Assembly: GCA_946534715.1 (NCBI GenBank)
Contig: CAMNCW010000033.1
Location: forward strand, 1-64,000
Direction of reading: 5' to 3'
Origin: an uncultured Bacteroidales bacterium
GTDB lineage: Bacteria; Bacteroidota; Bacteroidia; Bacteroidales; Paludibacteraceae
DNA length: 64,000 nt
In this document: in pieces, positions 1-9,752 of the stretch
Layout of the letters: each line of letters starts with the position of its first letter
How positions within the stretch are numbered: the first letter of the stretch is position 1
Translations under genes and position numbers: made by a program
Notes under the pieces: generated by a model
What the model saw: only the letters and a program-made list of their open reading frames with translations
What the model was told of the DNA's origin: nothing
Databases searched by the model: none

Positions 1-1
1 C

Positions 2-118
2 TCATGCGGCAAAGTGAAAATAGTTGAGCATTTTGAAGATGTCAAAGTGAAAATAGTGGATTCCTTCGAAGATATAAAAATCAAGATAGTTGATGCTTTC
101 GAAGGAGTAAAGAAATAA
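2..118 (+). CDS. C-terminal fragment of a protein with ~11-aa tandem repeats (KVKIVxxFEDV), truncated by window start
   Basis: Frame 2 reads SCGKVKIVEHFEDVKVKIVDSFEDIKIKIVDAFEGVKK* with three degenerate repeats; stop at 116-118. Confidence 0.6.
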   Translation, partial: SCGKVKIVEHFEDVKVKIVDSFEDIKIKIVDAFEGVKK

Positions 119-342
119 GAACTCTTTGGCTCTATCAATCCCATGATAACTCGATCTATCTTTATCTTTCTTCTTTTATCCCCGATACTATCGGGCTTTC
201 CGCAGCGTTCATTGTGTGGCATACCATGCCGCCTCTTCTTTGTCCATTGCGTCGGAATTTAATTCCGACAATCGGCTCTGCCGACATCTGCCCACGGTGT
301 TCTGTGCTCGCGCTCTCCGTGCGCGAGATAGATTCTTCTCAC

Positions 343-1401
343 TTATTCGGCATTCACTTTTCCCCCTTGTACATTATACGTTGATCCATTGTACCTTATA
401 TAGAGTTGACCGTCGCGGAGGATCTTTACTCCCTCTCCTCGGGAGAGGGTTGGAATGAGGTTTTCAGTAGTGGTTCCGAATTCAAACCGAACGGAGACAT
501 CGCCGGAACCGAGAGCGGCGGCAAGGCCGGAAGGGTTGTCTATTGCGCCGAGGCGGGTATAGGAATACGAGGTGTTGAAAGTCTCGTAGAAGAGGACCAC
601 GCAGTTGTTGCCGTAGAGCATCAGATCGCCGGCATGGATTGTGCCGGGCTGGTATGCGGCGGTGGGAAGAGAGGTGGATAGGTAATGGTATTTCTCATTG
701 CCGTTCAGTTCGTTCATCGTGACCGTTAGGGGTAATAAGGCAGCAAAGGCTTCGCCGGTTTCGGAGTCTGCAAGTGTGGCAGTAAAGGTCTTGGAACCAA
801 TTACTACATTGATTTGTTTGCCGGTGCTTGCCGGTTGGTTCAAGCCGCAGGTCTCTACCCAATTAGCAATGAGCGTGGAGAGGTTCGAACGGTTGGAGTT
901 ATTGATCCAGAGGTTCTCCGGCAGGTAATCGGCATCGGGCACAAGACGATGACAATCAGCCACAACGCCGCTGATGCCGCTGGAAGCAGAAGAGACGATG
1001 AGTCCCACTTGTTTGCCGGACAGTTGTTCGCCGACTTGGAAGAGGTAACTCTGCATGATTGCTGCCATCTGGCTCCACCACAGCGGCGTGACGATGATGA
1101 CGGTGGAGTAATCCGCCACGGACACACTTACCGGATCAATCGCCGGATAAGAAGCGGCGTCGTTCGGGTTCGCTTTGATGGCATTGAGCAGTTGCGTGCC
1201 CAGCGCGTAGTTGTTGGCTTCGTAGCGAAGACCTTTCTCCGCCGGTTCGATCTCCACGACATCGGCAGAGATCTGGTTCGTCAGTTCGGTAACTATACTC
1301 TCACAGTTGCCGGTGTAGCTGTAATAAACCACCAGCGTTTTGGCGGAAGAAGTGCTGAGAATCAAGCTCATAGCAGCAAAAAGGGTAAAAATGCGTTTCA
1401 T
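343..1401 (-). CDS. Secreted flavodoxin fused to a cyclophilin-like domain, with NGQL-type C-terminal tail
   Basis: Signal peptide MKRIFTLFAAMSLILSTSSA, then LVVYYSYTGNCESIV (flavodoxin FMN loop); C-terminal half resembles cyclophilin-like fold; ends VKILRDGQLYIRYNGSTYNVQGG. Start moved from ORF-track M to internal M at 1401. Confidence 0.75.
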   Translation of the reverse strand: MKRIFTLFAAMSLILSTSSAKTLVVYYSYTGNCESIVTELTNQISADVVEIEPAEKGLRYEANNYALGTQLLNAIKANPNDAASYPAIDPVSVSVADYSTVIIVTPLWWSQMAAIMQSYLFQVGEQLSGKQVGLIVSSASSGISGVVADCHRLVPDADYLPENLWINNSNRSNLSTLIANWVETCGLNQPASTGKQINVVIGSKTFTATLADSETGEAFAALLPLTVTMNELNGNEKYHYLSTSLPTAAYQPGTIHAGDLMLYGNNCVVLFYETFNTSYSYTRLGAIDNPSGLAAALGSGDVSVRFEFGTTTENLIPTLSRGEGVKILRDGQLYIRYNGSTYNVQGGKVNAE

Positions 1402-1552
1402 AATATCTCCTTTTTTCAAATTCGAGTGCAAAGGTATAGCTTTTTGCGGATATAGAATAACATATATTTGCCGAATAATTACCAAAAACGCAGAAAATGC
1501 AGAAAAAGATGATTTTTTGGCTGCCATTTTTGCATATTTCGCAAAAAAATTG

Positions 1553-1560
1553 TATCTTTG
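1553..1560 (+). promoter_or_regulatory. Bacteroidota-type -7 box TATCTTTG with upstream TTTGCATATTTCGCAAA
   Basis: Matches TAnnTTTG consensus; 20 nt upstream of AraC-type gene start. Confidence 0.65.
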
Positions 1561-1579
1561 CAGCCAAATTACAGCCGTT

Positions 1580-2476
1580 ATGAAAAAAGTTCTGAATATA
1601 CGCGAGCCGAATGTGTATGCGCGGCATTTGGAGGCGGAGGTTTTGCATCCGCTGATTAGTGTGGTTCATTTTGATGAGTTGGAGAAGGGGGTAAGGACGA
1701 GTATGAATAGTTACGGGGTCTATGGGTTGTTTATCCAGCGGGAGTTTCCGCAGAACTTGTCTTACGGCGTGCGTCCTGTGCAGGTGAGCAACTGGTCGGT
1801 TATTGCCGTTGCGCCGGGACAAATAGGAGGCAAGGAGGATGACGGTAATCCGCTCTTTCTGAACGGCTGGGCAGTACTTTGGTCACCGGAGTTGATGAGT
1901 AAGACGGATCTCGAAGCACATATCAACGAGTATAATTTCTTCTCGTATTTCTTCACGGACTCGCTGCCTTTGGAGCCGGATGAATGGAATGCGATTGAAA
2001 TGCTTATAAGTGCCCTGCGAGAGGAACTGAAAGCCCATAAAGACAGCTCGGCATTGCGGAATATAGTGGTCGGGTATCTGCGGCTGATCTTGGATTACTG
2101 CCAGCGGGCTTATTGGCGGCAGAACGCACGGATTACAGCTGACGAGCCGGATGTACTGAAACGTTTTCACGCTTTGTTGGACAAGTATTATTACGAGGGC
2201 AAACAAGCGGAGCACGGCTTGCCAACGGTAGCTTATTGCGCATCGGAGATGGCGTATTCAGCGGGTTATTTCGGCGACTTGGTGAAACAAGCGACAGGTT
2301 CTTCCGCCAAGGAATATATCCAATTGTACATCATCCGAATCGCGAAAAATATCCTCATGAGCGGCCGAAGCATCAGCGAAACGGCGTACATGTTGGGTTT
2401 TGATTACCCGCATCATTTCACGCGCATGTTCAAAAACAAAACCGGCATGACTCCGGGGGAGTACATGCGCGGTTAA
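1580..2476 (+). CDS. AraC-family transcriptional regulator
   Basis: C-terminal double HTH: AYSAGYFGDLVKQATGSSAKEYIQ...SISETAYMLGFDYPHHFTRMFKNKTGMTPGEYM; start at ATG 1580 after TATCTTTGCA promoter. Confidence 0.9.
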   Translation: MKKVLNIREPNVYARHLEAEVLHPLISVVHFDELEKGVRTSMNSYGVYGLFIQREFPQNLSYGVRPVQVSNWSVIAVAPGQIGGKEDDGNPLFLNGWAVLWSPELMSKTDLEAHINEYNFFSYFFTDSLPLEPDEWNAIEMLISALREELKAHKDSSALRNIVVGYLRLILDYCQRAYWRQNARITADEPDVLKRFHALLDKYYYEGKQAEHGLPTVAYCASEMAYSAGYFGDLVKQATGSSAKEYIQLYIIRIAKNILMSGRSISETAYMLGFDYPHHFTRMFKNKTGMTPGEYMRG

Positions 2477-2492
2477 GAGTTCAGTATGGCAA

Positions 2493-3059
2493 TTAAAGCA
2501 AGCGACCGTAGTCATTCCATTCGCCAAACATATTTCCTTTTTTAGTCTCTGCAATCAGGTGATCGAGTGCTTTTAGGTATGTCTGCGGGTCACGGGTTTT
2601 GTAGAACGTGACGTTGTATGCGCGGACACGTTGATAGAGCGGTGGAAATGCTCTGAAAGCGGACCAAGTTCGTGCTTTTTTGAGTGCTTCTTCCAGCTCG
2701 GGATCAAAGCGGAAACTGCGTGCGCCCATAGGCGGCAGGGCACGTCTTCCTGCGGAAGTCATCCGTCCAAGTCGTTCCAAGCGTCTCGCGCGTTCCTTAT
2801 TCAGTTCCGTCCATGGGCTATTCTTTTTACGTGGCGAGAACCGCTGCATCACCACTCCGTCGATATAGTTAGCAGTACTATCAATCCAACCGAAGCAGAG
2901 TGCTTCCTCCACGGCATCGAGATAGAAGAGTGCCGCTTCGTCCGTCGGGCGGCCGCGTTTGACGGTCACCCAACATTCCGAGGCGGTATTGTGGTTTGCT
3001 TCCAACCACTCCCGAAAGTCCTGCCGGTTGCTAATATGCAAGATGTTTTCCGGCGTCAT
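2493..3059 (-). CDS. YdeI/OmpD-associated family protein
   Basis: FREWLEANHNTASECWVTVKRG...YLDAVEEALCFGWIDSTAN...RFSPRKKNSPWTELN family signature. Confidence 0.8.
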   Translation of the reverse strand: MTPENILHISNRQDFREWLEANHNTASECWVTVKRGRPTDEAALFYLDAVEEALCFGWIDSTANYIDGVVMQRFSPRKKNSPWTELNKERARRLERLGRMTSAGRRALPPMGARSFRFDPELEEALKKARTWSAFRAFPPLYQRVRAYNVTFYKTRDPQTYLKALDHLIAETKKGNMFGEWNDYGRLL

Positions 3060-5023
3060 TTGACCTCTCTACCATCCGGCGTGTAGCATTTGTCGCCTTG
3101 GCGGATGTAGATTGTTTGATTGATGAGCACTTTCTTTGTTTGTTTCGTATCCGGGGTATAAACTACTGCAGTGGGAAGTTCGCCATCGTAGTTGAGGGTG
3201 ATGCTCTTCAGTTTCGGCTGACTCCATTCCAAGATGTTTTGTACACGGAGGGTATATGTCCCTTTGCTGACGGAAGTGAGGTTCCATGAAGCATTGCCGA
3301 TTTCGGTCACTTCGCCCTGATCCCAAGTAGCCGGAAGCGGATAGACTTCCGCTCCGCTTTCAAGCAGCGACAGTTGCCACTGATGCCCATTGGGGTATGA
3401 GCCGTTGACAGAAACGATATAGTTTCCGGGGTAACGGAGTTCGACTTTCCATTCCGCCCATCTGTCCAAGTTCTGGGCATCATCGGGACCGAAGTCGAAA
3501 AAGTCGTTGTTGTACCATGTCATGTTATCGGAATAGGCATTCACGTTGGCTTTATTGAGCGTAGCCGGCAGGATCACCGCCTCTCCCGGCGTGTAAGGTT
3601 CGGGATCTGGATCCACACTTTTTGCGGTTACTTCGAGAGAAGCATTGAGTGCGTTCATGCCTGTTTCTTCGTCCCAGACGCCTGTGTTGGCAAAACGAAC
3701 AGCGTAGCGCGGGTCAGACGCCAACGTGGAGTAAGCATCGGGCAGATGGAGGTACAACTGATAGGTGCCGGCAGGAACGGTTGAAGGTACCATAATTTGC
3801 TCATTGATAGTGGTTAATACGCCGTTCGGCAACCATGATCTCGGGTCGGAGACAATAGGAAGCGAGTAGATTTTCGTACCGTTTTTGAGGACGAGATACG
3901 CATGGCGTTCGTTGTACAAGGGCGCAAAACCATTGTTTCGGATTTGCAGGTTCAAAGATATTTTATTGCCTTGTGCCACTTGTTCGCTATACGTACCTTT
4001 GACCAGTTGGAACCGGTAGCCCATACGTCGGTTGAGTTCGTCGAAAGTGCCGTTCTTGCGCCACATGTCCGTCACGACCTCCGAGAAACCGCTCTGGATA
4101 AAAGTCCAATGCATTCTGCTCATCTCGGCGATAGTAGCGTCATAGGAAGCCTCTTCAGCTGCTTGAGTCGGATCTTCGATGTCGGTTTCACCTCCAACAG
4201 GCACATAGAGGGTTTCTTGGGCGATATAGGGTTTTTGCTTTGCTGTGTCTTGGTAGGTTCCCATGTTGTCGGCATGATAGAGGAAGGCGTCGTTATGGTG
4301 CCCCAGCCGCGCTTTGGCGGTGTTCTGATACGCCTCGGAGGCAGTCAATGCGGACTTGCTCACCCTTAAGTATTCCAAATACTCGGTCTTGAAAAGCGGC
4401 GTGCGGATCTGGATGCCGCGATCTGATGGAACGGTCTTTAAGAGCGTATCAATCAGTGCACAACGTGCATCGTTCATGTGGCTTGTCTGGTTACCGAAAT
4501 TGTCGGAATAATACCATTCACCCCAAGCTCCGACAATACCGGCTTGGAAGACGAAGATCACGTCTGCATTGGCGTCCCAGTGGGGTTTATATTGCGCCAG
4601 ATGTTGCTTTACAATGTCCAAAGAAGCATCAGTAGCGGATTCGCTTTTGCCCGATCCGTACGTTCCTTCCGCGTAGGAGAAACGCACGATGGCTTTCATT
4701 CCCTTATTCCGCAAAACCTGCATGTCGGCATCAAAGCCATTAAGAACTTCGTTGGGAAGTGTGCCTTTGGTCTTGAAATTATCCAGGTAATAATGTACTA
4801 ATACAATGGACATTTTCTCATCTTTTTTCTTTTTGTCCAAGGTGCTTTCTTCTCCTACTACAGCGTAAGGAGCAGATTTGGATAGATGTCCCGTCAGCAT
4901 GGTGATAAAACCGCGTTCGGGGTTAGCAAAGATGGTGTTGTTGTCGGCGGTGTAGTTAACCGTGCCGGCAGATAGTGCTGTTGTCATCCAGGCAACGCAC
5001 AGAACAAGAGAGATGCGTTTCAT
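3056..5023 (-). CDS. Secreted DUF4832/DUF4874-type protein with C-terminal tail
   Basis: Signal peptide; NTIFANPERGF near N-terminus; DUF4832-like middle; C-terminal INQTIYIRQGDKCYTPDGREVK. Confidence 0.7.
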   Translation of the reverse strand: MKRISLVLCVAWMTTALSAGTVNYTADNNTIFANPERGFITMLTGHLSKSAPYAVVGEESTLDKKKKDEKMSIVLVHYYLDNFKTKGTLPNEVLNGFDADMQVLRNKGMKAIVRFSYAEGTYGSGKSESATDASLDIVKQHLAQYKPHWDANADVIFVFQAGIVGAWGEWYYSDNFGNQTSHMNDARCALIDTLLKTVPSDRGIQIRTPLFKTEYLEYLRVSKSALTASEAYQNTAKARLGHHNDAFLYHADNMGTYQDTAKQKPYIAQETLYVPVGGETDIEDPTQAAEEASYDATIAEMSRMHWTFIQSGFSEVVTDMWRKNGTFDELNRRMGYRFQLVKGTYSEQVAQGNKISLNLQIRNNGFAPLYNERHAYLVLKNGTKIYSLPIVSDPRSWLPNGVLTTINEQIMVPSTVPAGTYQLYLHLPDAYSTLASDPRYAVRFANTGVWDEETGMNALNASLEVTAKSVDPDPEPYTPGEAVILPATLNKANVNAYSDNMTWYNNDFFDFGPDDAQNLDRWAEWKVELRYPGNYIVSVNGSYPNGHQWQLSLLESGAEVYPLPATWDQGEVTEIGNASWNLTSVSKGTYTLRVQNILEWSQPKLKSITLNYDGELPTAVVYTPDTKQTKKVLINQTIYIRQGDKCYTPDGREVK

Positions 5024-6615
5024 AATATTTCGATTGCTTTTTTGGTTATTTCATCGTCTCGTTCAAAGAGGGGGAAGAAGCCGTCATCGCCTAATATATT
5101 CCGTACGATATAGGCGTTGAGCAGTCGAGTCATGAGGGGTTTGGATTTTTGTATCTGCGCTTCGTTTGGTTCAACGCCTTTCTCTTTGGCGAACGCTACA
5201 AACTCACGCAGGATGTTTTGGCTGTTGAGGTATTTCTCCAAGCTCTTCCAATCCTTGAAACGGCTTAGTTCCTTGCGATGCTTGTCTGTATATTGGTATG
5301 CGAACTGATAGGTATAGGCATGATTGACACAACGGTTATACCAAGGTGTGTTGAGCGTGGTGTCGCGTCCTACAAAGACATCGGGCATAATACCTCCACC
5401 GCCACGTACAATACGTCCGGACTTGGTGTAATACGCCGTGGTGTCTGCAAAATGCACGGAGTCGGCAGAGTAGAACTCGCCATGGTCAAAGCGATCGAGT
5501 AACTCTTTCTGGTAATCTTCCTGATCGCCCAAGGTGTATGGTTTCTGTATGCACCGGCCGGAAGGCGTGTAATAACGCGCGACGGTGAGCCGTATAGCAC
5601 TGCCGTCATCAAAGGGCATCTGTTGTTGCACAAGGCCTTTTCCGAAAGAACGGCGTCCGACGATAGTAGCGCGGTCGTTATCCTGCATTGCGCCGGCAAA
5701 GATCTCGCTGGCAGAGGCGGAAAAATCATCAATGAGTACTACCAATGGCACGTCCTTGAACCGTCCGCCACCATTGGCTGTGGCTTCATAACGCGGATAA
5801 GCACGACCTTCCGAATAGACGATGAGGTCACCGCGTTGCAGAAACTCGTTTGCCATACGGATTGCTTGCTCCATATAGCCTCCGCTGTTTTCGCGCAGGT
5901 CAATAATAAATTTCTTAGCCCCTTTGGAATATAGATCCGCCAAGGCGGAGATAAACTCTTTATAGGTGGTCTCGCCAAACTTGTTGACGCGGATGAAGCC
6001 GATATTGGGCTCGATGATGAACTTGGCATCCACGGAAGTGACAGGAATGTCTCCACGGATGATGGTGTAATAAAGCGTCTCGCTTGTTCCTGCGCGGCGT
6101 ACGCCTAATTTCACCTCTGTGCCTTTTTCGCCGCGGAGGGTTCGCATCACTTTTTCATTGTTGATCTTTTTGCCCACGAACGCACTGTCGTCCACAGAGA
6201 TGATCTTATCTCCGGCTAATATACCTACGCCTGCACTTGGTCCTCCTGCAATGACAGCCACGATGCGCACCGTGTCCTGCTGGATAGTGAACTGCACGCC
6301 GATGCCCGAGAAGGAACCGGCTAACTCGGAGTTTACCATCTCCAAGTCCTCTTTGGGAATATAGGCAGAGTGGGGGTCTAATTTCTTCACTAACTCCGTC
6401 ATCGCCTCATCGGTGATACTGTCTATGTTGAGCGAATCGACATAGGCATTCTCTATCAGTTGGAGCAGTCTGTCCACTTTGGTTTGTTCCAGATGCCACT
6501 GTCCGTTCTGATAAATCAGTCGTTGCGCATTGGCTTTCTGGCTCAGAACCATTCCAATAAAGATGCCTAAAGCTACACCTATTACGGTCAATGTAGGAAG
6601 AATGTACTTTTTCAT
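5020..6615 (-). CDS. S41 family C-terminal processing peptidase
   Basis: PDZ region (GVGILAGDKIISVDDSAF), DLRENSGGYMEQAIRMANEF, DDFSASASEIFAGAMQDNDRATIVGRRSFGKGLVQ. Confidence 0.93.
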   Translation of the reverse strand: MKKYILPTLTVIGVALGIFIGMVLSQKANAQRLIYQNGQWHLEQTKVDRLLQLIENAYVDSLNIDSITDEAMTELVKKLDPHSAYIPKEDLEMVNSELAGSFSGIGVQFTIQQDTVRIVAVIAGGPSAGVGILAGDKIISVDDSAFVGKKINNEKVMRTLRGEKGTEVKLGVRRAGTSETLYYTIIRGDIPVTSVDAKFIIEPNIGFIRVNKFGETTYKEFISALADLYSKGAKKFIIDLRENSGGYMEQAIRMANEFLQRGDLIVYSEGRAYPRYEATANGGGRFKDVPLVVLIDDFSASASEIFAGAMQDNDRATIVGRRSFGKGLVQQQMPFDDGSAIRLTVARYYTPSGRCIQKPYTLGDQEDYQKELLDRFDHGEFYSADSVHFADTTAYYTKSGRIVRGGGGIMPDVFVGRDTTLNTPWYNRCVNHAYTYQFAYQYTDKHRKELSRFKDWKSLEKYLNSQNILREFVAFAKEKGVEPNEAQIQKSKPLMTRLLNAYIVRNILGDDGFFPLFERDDEITKKAIEIL

Positions 6616-6647
6616 TTTAGCATTTTATCATTTATTCATTTTCACGT

Positions 6648-7076
6648 TTATTGAGCCGTTTGGTCATTTAGAAATACGACTTCAATATTTGCTCTTTTGA
6701 GCAGCTCCACGCCGTCCATGATACGGTATTCTTCGCCATATACCACGCGTTTGATGCCGGATTGTATAATTAACTTAGAGCACTCCAGACACGGCGAGGC
6801 AGTGACATACAGGGTAGCACCTTCGGAACTGTTGTTCGAGCGCGCTACTTTGGTCAAGGCATTTGCCTCGGCATGGAGTACGTAGGGTTTGGAGACGTTG
6901 TTCTCATCCTCGCAGATGTTTTCAAATCCCGACGGGGTTCCGTTGTAGCCATCAGAGATGATCATCTGATCCTTCACTAACAGGGCGCCTACTTTGCGGC
7001 GCACGCAATAACTATTCTCTGCCCAAGTACGTGCCATACGCATGTACAAGTAGTCTCTTTTTTGTTGTTTATCCAT
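6648..7076 (-). CDS. Deoxycytidylate deaminase family protein
   Basis: VLHAEANALTKVA (HAE) and TASPCLECSKLIIQSGIKRVVY (PCxxC) zinc motifs. Confidence 0.92.
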   Translation of the reverse strand: MDKQQKRDYLYMRMARTWAENSYCVRRKVGALLVKDQMIISDGYNGTPSGFENICEDENNVSKPYVLHAEANALTKVARSNNSSEGATLYVTASPCLECSKLIIQSGIKRVVYGEEYRIMDGVELLKRANIEVVFLNDQTAQ

Positions 7077-7215
7077 GGTTTTATTGAATTACATTTCCCA
7101 ATATCGTATATTTGACACTCTTCAGACTAACGATAAATTCCGGTATATGTACCAGTGTAATGGATCCAAATTTTTTGATTATAAATAGATGATTATACTA
7201 AATAGAAGTCCCCAC

Positions 7216-8598
7216 CTATTCTTGCAATACTTGTTTTGCAAAATCTTTGACGTCCATGCCGTCAAAAGTGCCCGAAGACATCATAAGCAAGGCAATGCCT
7301 TGCGAATTGACAATTGACAATTGACAATTGACATTTTTTCGCAGAGCGGCTTGCAGGGATTCGCTGTCTGTGAAAACGGTTACATTCTCAGTGCCGAATG
7401 CCTGACGTACCTCTTCTGCGCTGATGGGAGTAAGTCTTTTATGTTCGATTACCTTTGGGTTGAAATAGACGTACGCTATATCCGCCTCCTTCATACAATC
7501 TTTGTATTGCGGCAGGAAATCCGCCATCAAACTGGAGAAAGTGTGCAACTCCATGCACGCGATGAGTTTCTTTTCCGGATAGCGTTCGCGTACGGCATTG
7601 ATAGTGGCTTTAAGTTTTGAAGGCGAGTGCGCAAAATCCTTGTATGCGACGGATGTCCCGGTTTCGCAGATCTTCTCCAGACGGTTTGATGCTCCGGTGA
7701 ACGTACTGATTTCGCGGTAGAAATCATCCGGTGCTACGCCGATGCAATGACAAGCGAGCATCGCTGCCTGTAGGTTCTGCATGTTATGACGCCCGAAGAC
7801 CTGCATCGGGACATCGGCTTCGTATTCCTTGTAAGGAATAACGGAAACCCCTCCCGACCTCCCCTCAAGGGAGGAGGATTGCTTTTGCTTTACTTCCTCA
7901 GCTAAGAGGCAGAGGTTCTCGTCGCCTTCAAAGTAGATGAACGAGCCGTTCGGCTCAATGGAGTGAACAAATTTACGGAAGGTGTCCACATATTCCGGAA
8001 AGGTCGGGAACACATTAATATGATCCCATGCAATACCGGTGAGAATAGCAACGTGCGGGTGATACCAGAGGAACTTGGACCTCAGATCCAGCGGGCTTGT
8101 CAAGTACTCATCTCCCTCAAAAACAGCGTATTTCGCCGTGTCGGAGAGACGAACCATTCTCTCAAAGCCTTCAATCTGTGCGCCTACCATGTAGTCCGCC
8201 TCGATGCCGAGACGTTGGAGCACATAGAGGATCATGGAGGTGGTGGTCGTCTTACCGTGTGAACCGCCCACTACGATACGGATCTTGTCCTTGGTCTGCT
8301 CGTAGAGGTATTCGGGGAAAGAGTAGATTTTCAGCCCCAATTCGCGTGCTTTGACCAATTCCGGATTATCTTCGCGCGCGTGCATTCCTAATATAATAGC
8401 GTCTATGTCGCACGTAATCCTCTCGGGATGCCATCCTAACTCGTCGGGCAACAGACCAGCCTCTCGTAAATGCGACAAAGCCGGATCGAAAATCTCGTCA
8501 TCCGATCCCGTTACCTTGTACCCCGCTTTGGAGGCGACGGCCAATGCCAAGTTATGCATTGCCGCGCCACCAATTGCTATGAAATGAATGTGAACCAT
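7216..8598 (-). CDS. mpl: UDP-N-acetylmuramate peptide ligase (Mpl-type Mur ligase)
   Basis: HFIAIGGAAMHNLALA, GSHGKTTTTSMI, YKDFAHSPSKLKATINAVRERYP, MSSGTFDGM; start taken at MVHIHF (8598). Confidence 0.88.
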   Translation of the reverse strand: MVHIHFIAIGGAAMHNLALAVASKAGYKVTGSDDEIFDPALSHLREAGLLPDELGWHPERITCDIDAIILGMHAREDNPELVKARELGLKIYSFPEYLYEQTKDKIRIVVGGSHGKTTTTSMILYVLQRLGIEADYMVGAQIEGFERMVRLSDTAKYAVFEGDEYLTSPLDLRSKFLWYHPHVAILTGIAWDHINVFPTFPEYVDTFRKFVHSIEPNGSFIYFEGDENLCLLAEEVKQKQSSSLEGRSGGVSVIPYKEYEADVPMQVFGRHNMQNLQAAMLACHCIGVAPDDFYREISTFTGASNRLEKICETGTSVAYKDFAHSPSKLKATINAVRERYPEKKLIACMELHTFSSLMADFLPQYKDCMKEADIAYVYFNPKVIEHKRLTPISAEEVRQAFGTENVTVFTDSESLQAALRKNVNCQLSIVNSQGIALLMMSSGTFDGMDVKDFAKQVLQE

Positions 8599-8604
8599 AT
8601 TTTT

Positions 8605-8639
8605 CGTGGTCACGTGATCACGTCATCTCGTGATCTCGA
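8605..8639. repeat. Degenerate 8-bp tandem array (CGTGRTCA-type, 4 units plus partial)
   Basis: CGTGGTCA-CGTGATCA-CGTCATCT-CGTGATCT-CGAC between mpl start and tig stop. Confidence 0.8.
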
Positions 8640-8643
8640 CCAA

Positions 8644-9726
8644 TTACTTAAACAGTTTGTCGAACTCTTCCTGGCTGATGGTTTTCTCTTCGATCTTGGC
8701 TACGCCTTTGATAGCCTCGAAGATCTTGTCTTCCGCTACTCGCTCCACGATGCCACGGAGTTGGTTATCTTGTTTGAGCATCTCCTGAGCGTAGTTAGCC
8801 AGCATGTCGTCCTCTACGTTCATCAGACCGTACTGCATGAACTGCATTTTAGCAATGCGTTTTGCGAAAGCTTCCACTTCCTCTTTCTGCACGTCGATCT
8901 TGTACTCTTTCATCAACTGATCCTTAGCGAGTTGCCATTTGAGTTCGTCCAACATCTTGTCGAAGTCCTTGTCCAAGTCTTCTTGGGTCATTTTCTCGTT
9001 AGTAGCGAGCACCCAGCGTTTGAGGAAATCCACGGGGAATACCACATTCTCCATCTTCTTCATTACGGCGTCTTTAACGTCGATTCCGAAGCGGTATTTG
9101 GTTTCTTCCGCCAGCGAGCGAACGATGTCCTCTTTTACGCGAGCACGGAATGCCTCCTCATCTTTCGGAGCATCTGCGCCATATACCTTTGCGAAGAGTT
9201 CAGCGTCGATAGCACAAGGTTTTACCTCTGCTTTCGTACCTTTCTCTTTGTCCTCGGGGATATACTCGCCGAAGCGGCTTGCATATGCCTCTACCTGTTT
9301 GTTGACCATCTCGTCGGTGGCTTCAATGGTGTACATCGGCAGTTTGTTCTTGCCGTTGAGTTTTGCATCGAACTCAGGAGCAACTGCGATGTCGAATGCA
9401 AAGGTGAAGGTGTCCTCGTGATCGAGATCCACGTTGCCCTGCTCCGCATTAGGCATCGGATCGCCCAAGATTTGCAGTTTGTTGTCTTCGATGTGTTTCT
9501 GCAGGTTCTCGCCTACCAATTTGTTCAGTACGTCCGCCAAAACGCCTTTTCCGTACATTTTCTTAACCAGCCCTGCCGGAACCATACCCGGACGGAAGCC
9601 CGGCATCTGTGCTTTCTGACGCACTTGTTTGAGTTGTTTTGCTACTTCGTCCTGATAGTCTGCCGGCTCAATTGTCAGCGTTACTACAGCCATCAGGTCT
9701 TTCAATTCACTTTGGTTGATTTTCAT
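8644..9726 (-). CDS. tig: Trigger factor (short, ~360 aa)
   Basis: N-terminal ribosome-binding region QKAQMPGFRPGMVPAGLVKKMYGKGVLADVLNKLV. Confidence 0.85.
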   Translation of the reverse strand: MKINQSELKDLMAVVTLTIEPADYQDEVAKQLKQVRQKAQMPGFRPGMVPAGLVKKMYGKGVLADVLNKLVGENLQKHIEDNKLQILGDPMPNAEQGNVDLDHEDTFTFAFDIAVAPEFDAKLNGKNKLPMYTIEATDEMVNKQVEAYASRFGEYIPEDKEKGTKAEVKPCAIDAELFAKVYGADAPKDEEAFRARVKEDIVRSLAEETKYRFGIDVKDAVMKKMENVVFPVDFLKRWVLATNEKMTQEDLDKDFDKMLDELKWQLAKDQLMKEYKIDVQKEEVEAFAKRIAKMQFMQYGLMNVEDDMLANYAQEMLKQDNQLRGIVERVAEDKIFEAIKGVAKIEEKTISQEEFDKLFK

Positions 9727-9752
9727 TTTTATTGTTGTTTTAAATGTTTTTT

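Noticed and set aside
3056-5023. Assignment as a glycoside hydrolase
   Set aside because: TIM-barrel-like N-terminal region is DUF4832/4874-like, but no catalytic motif could be supported by eye
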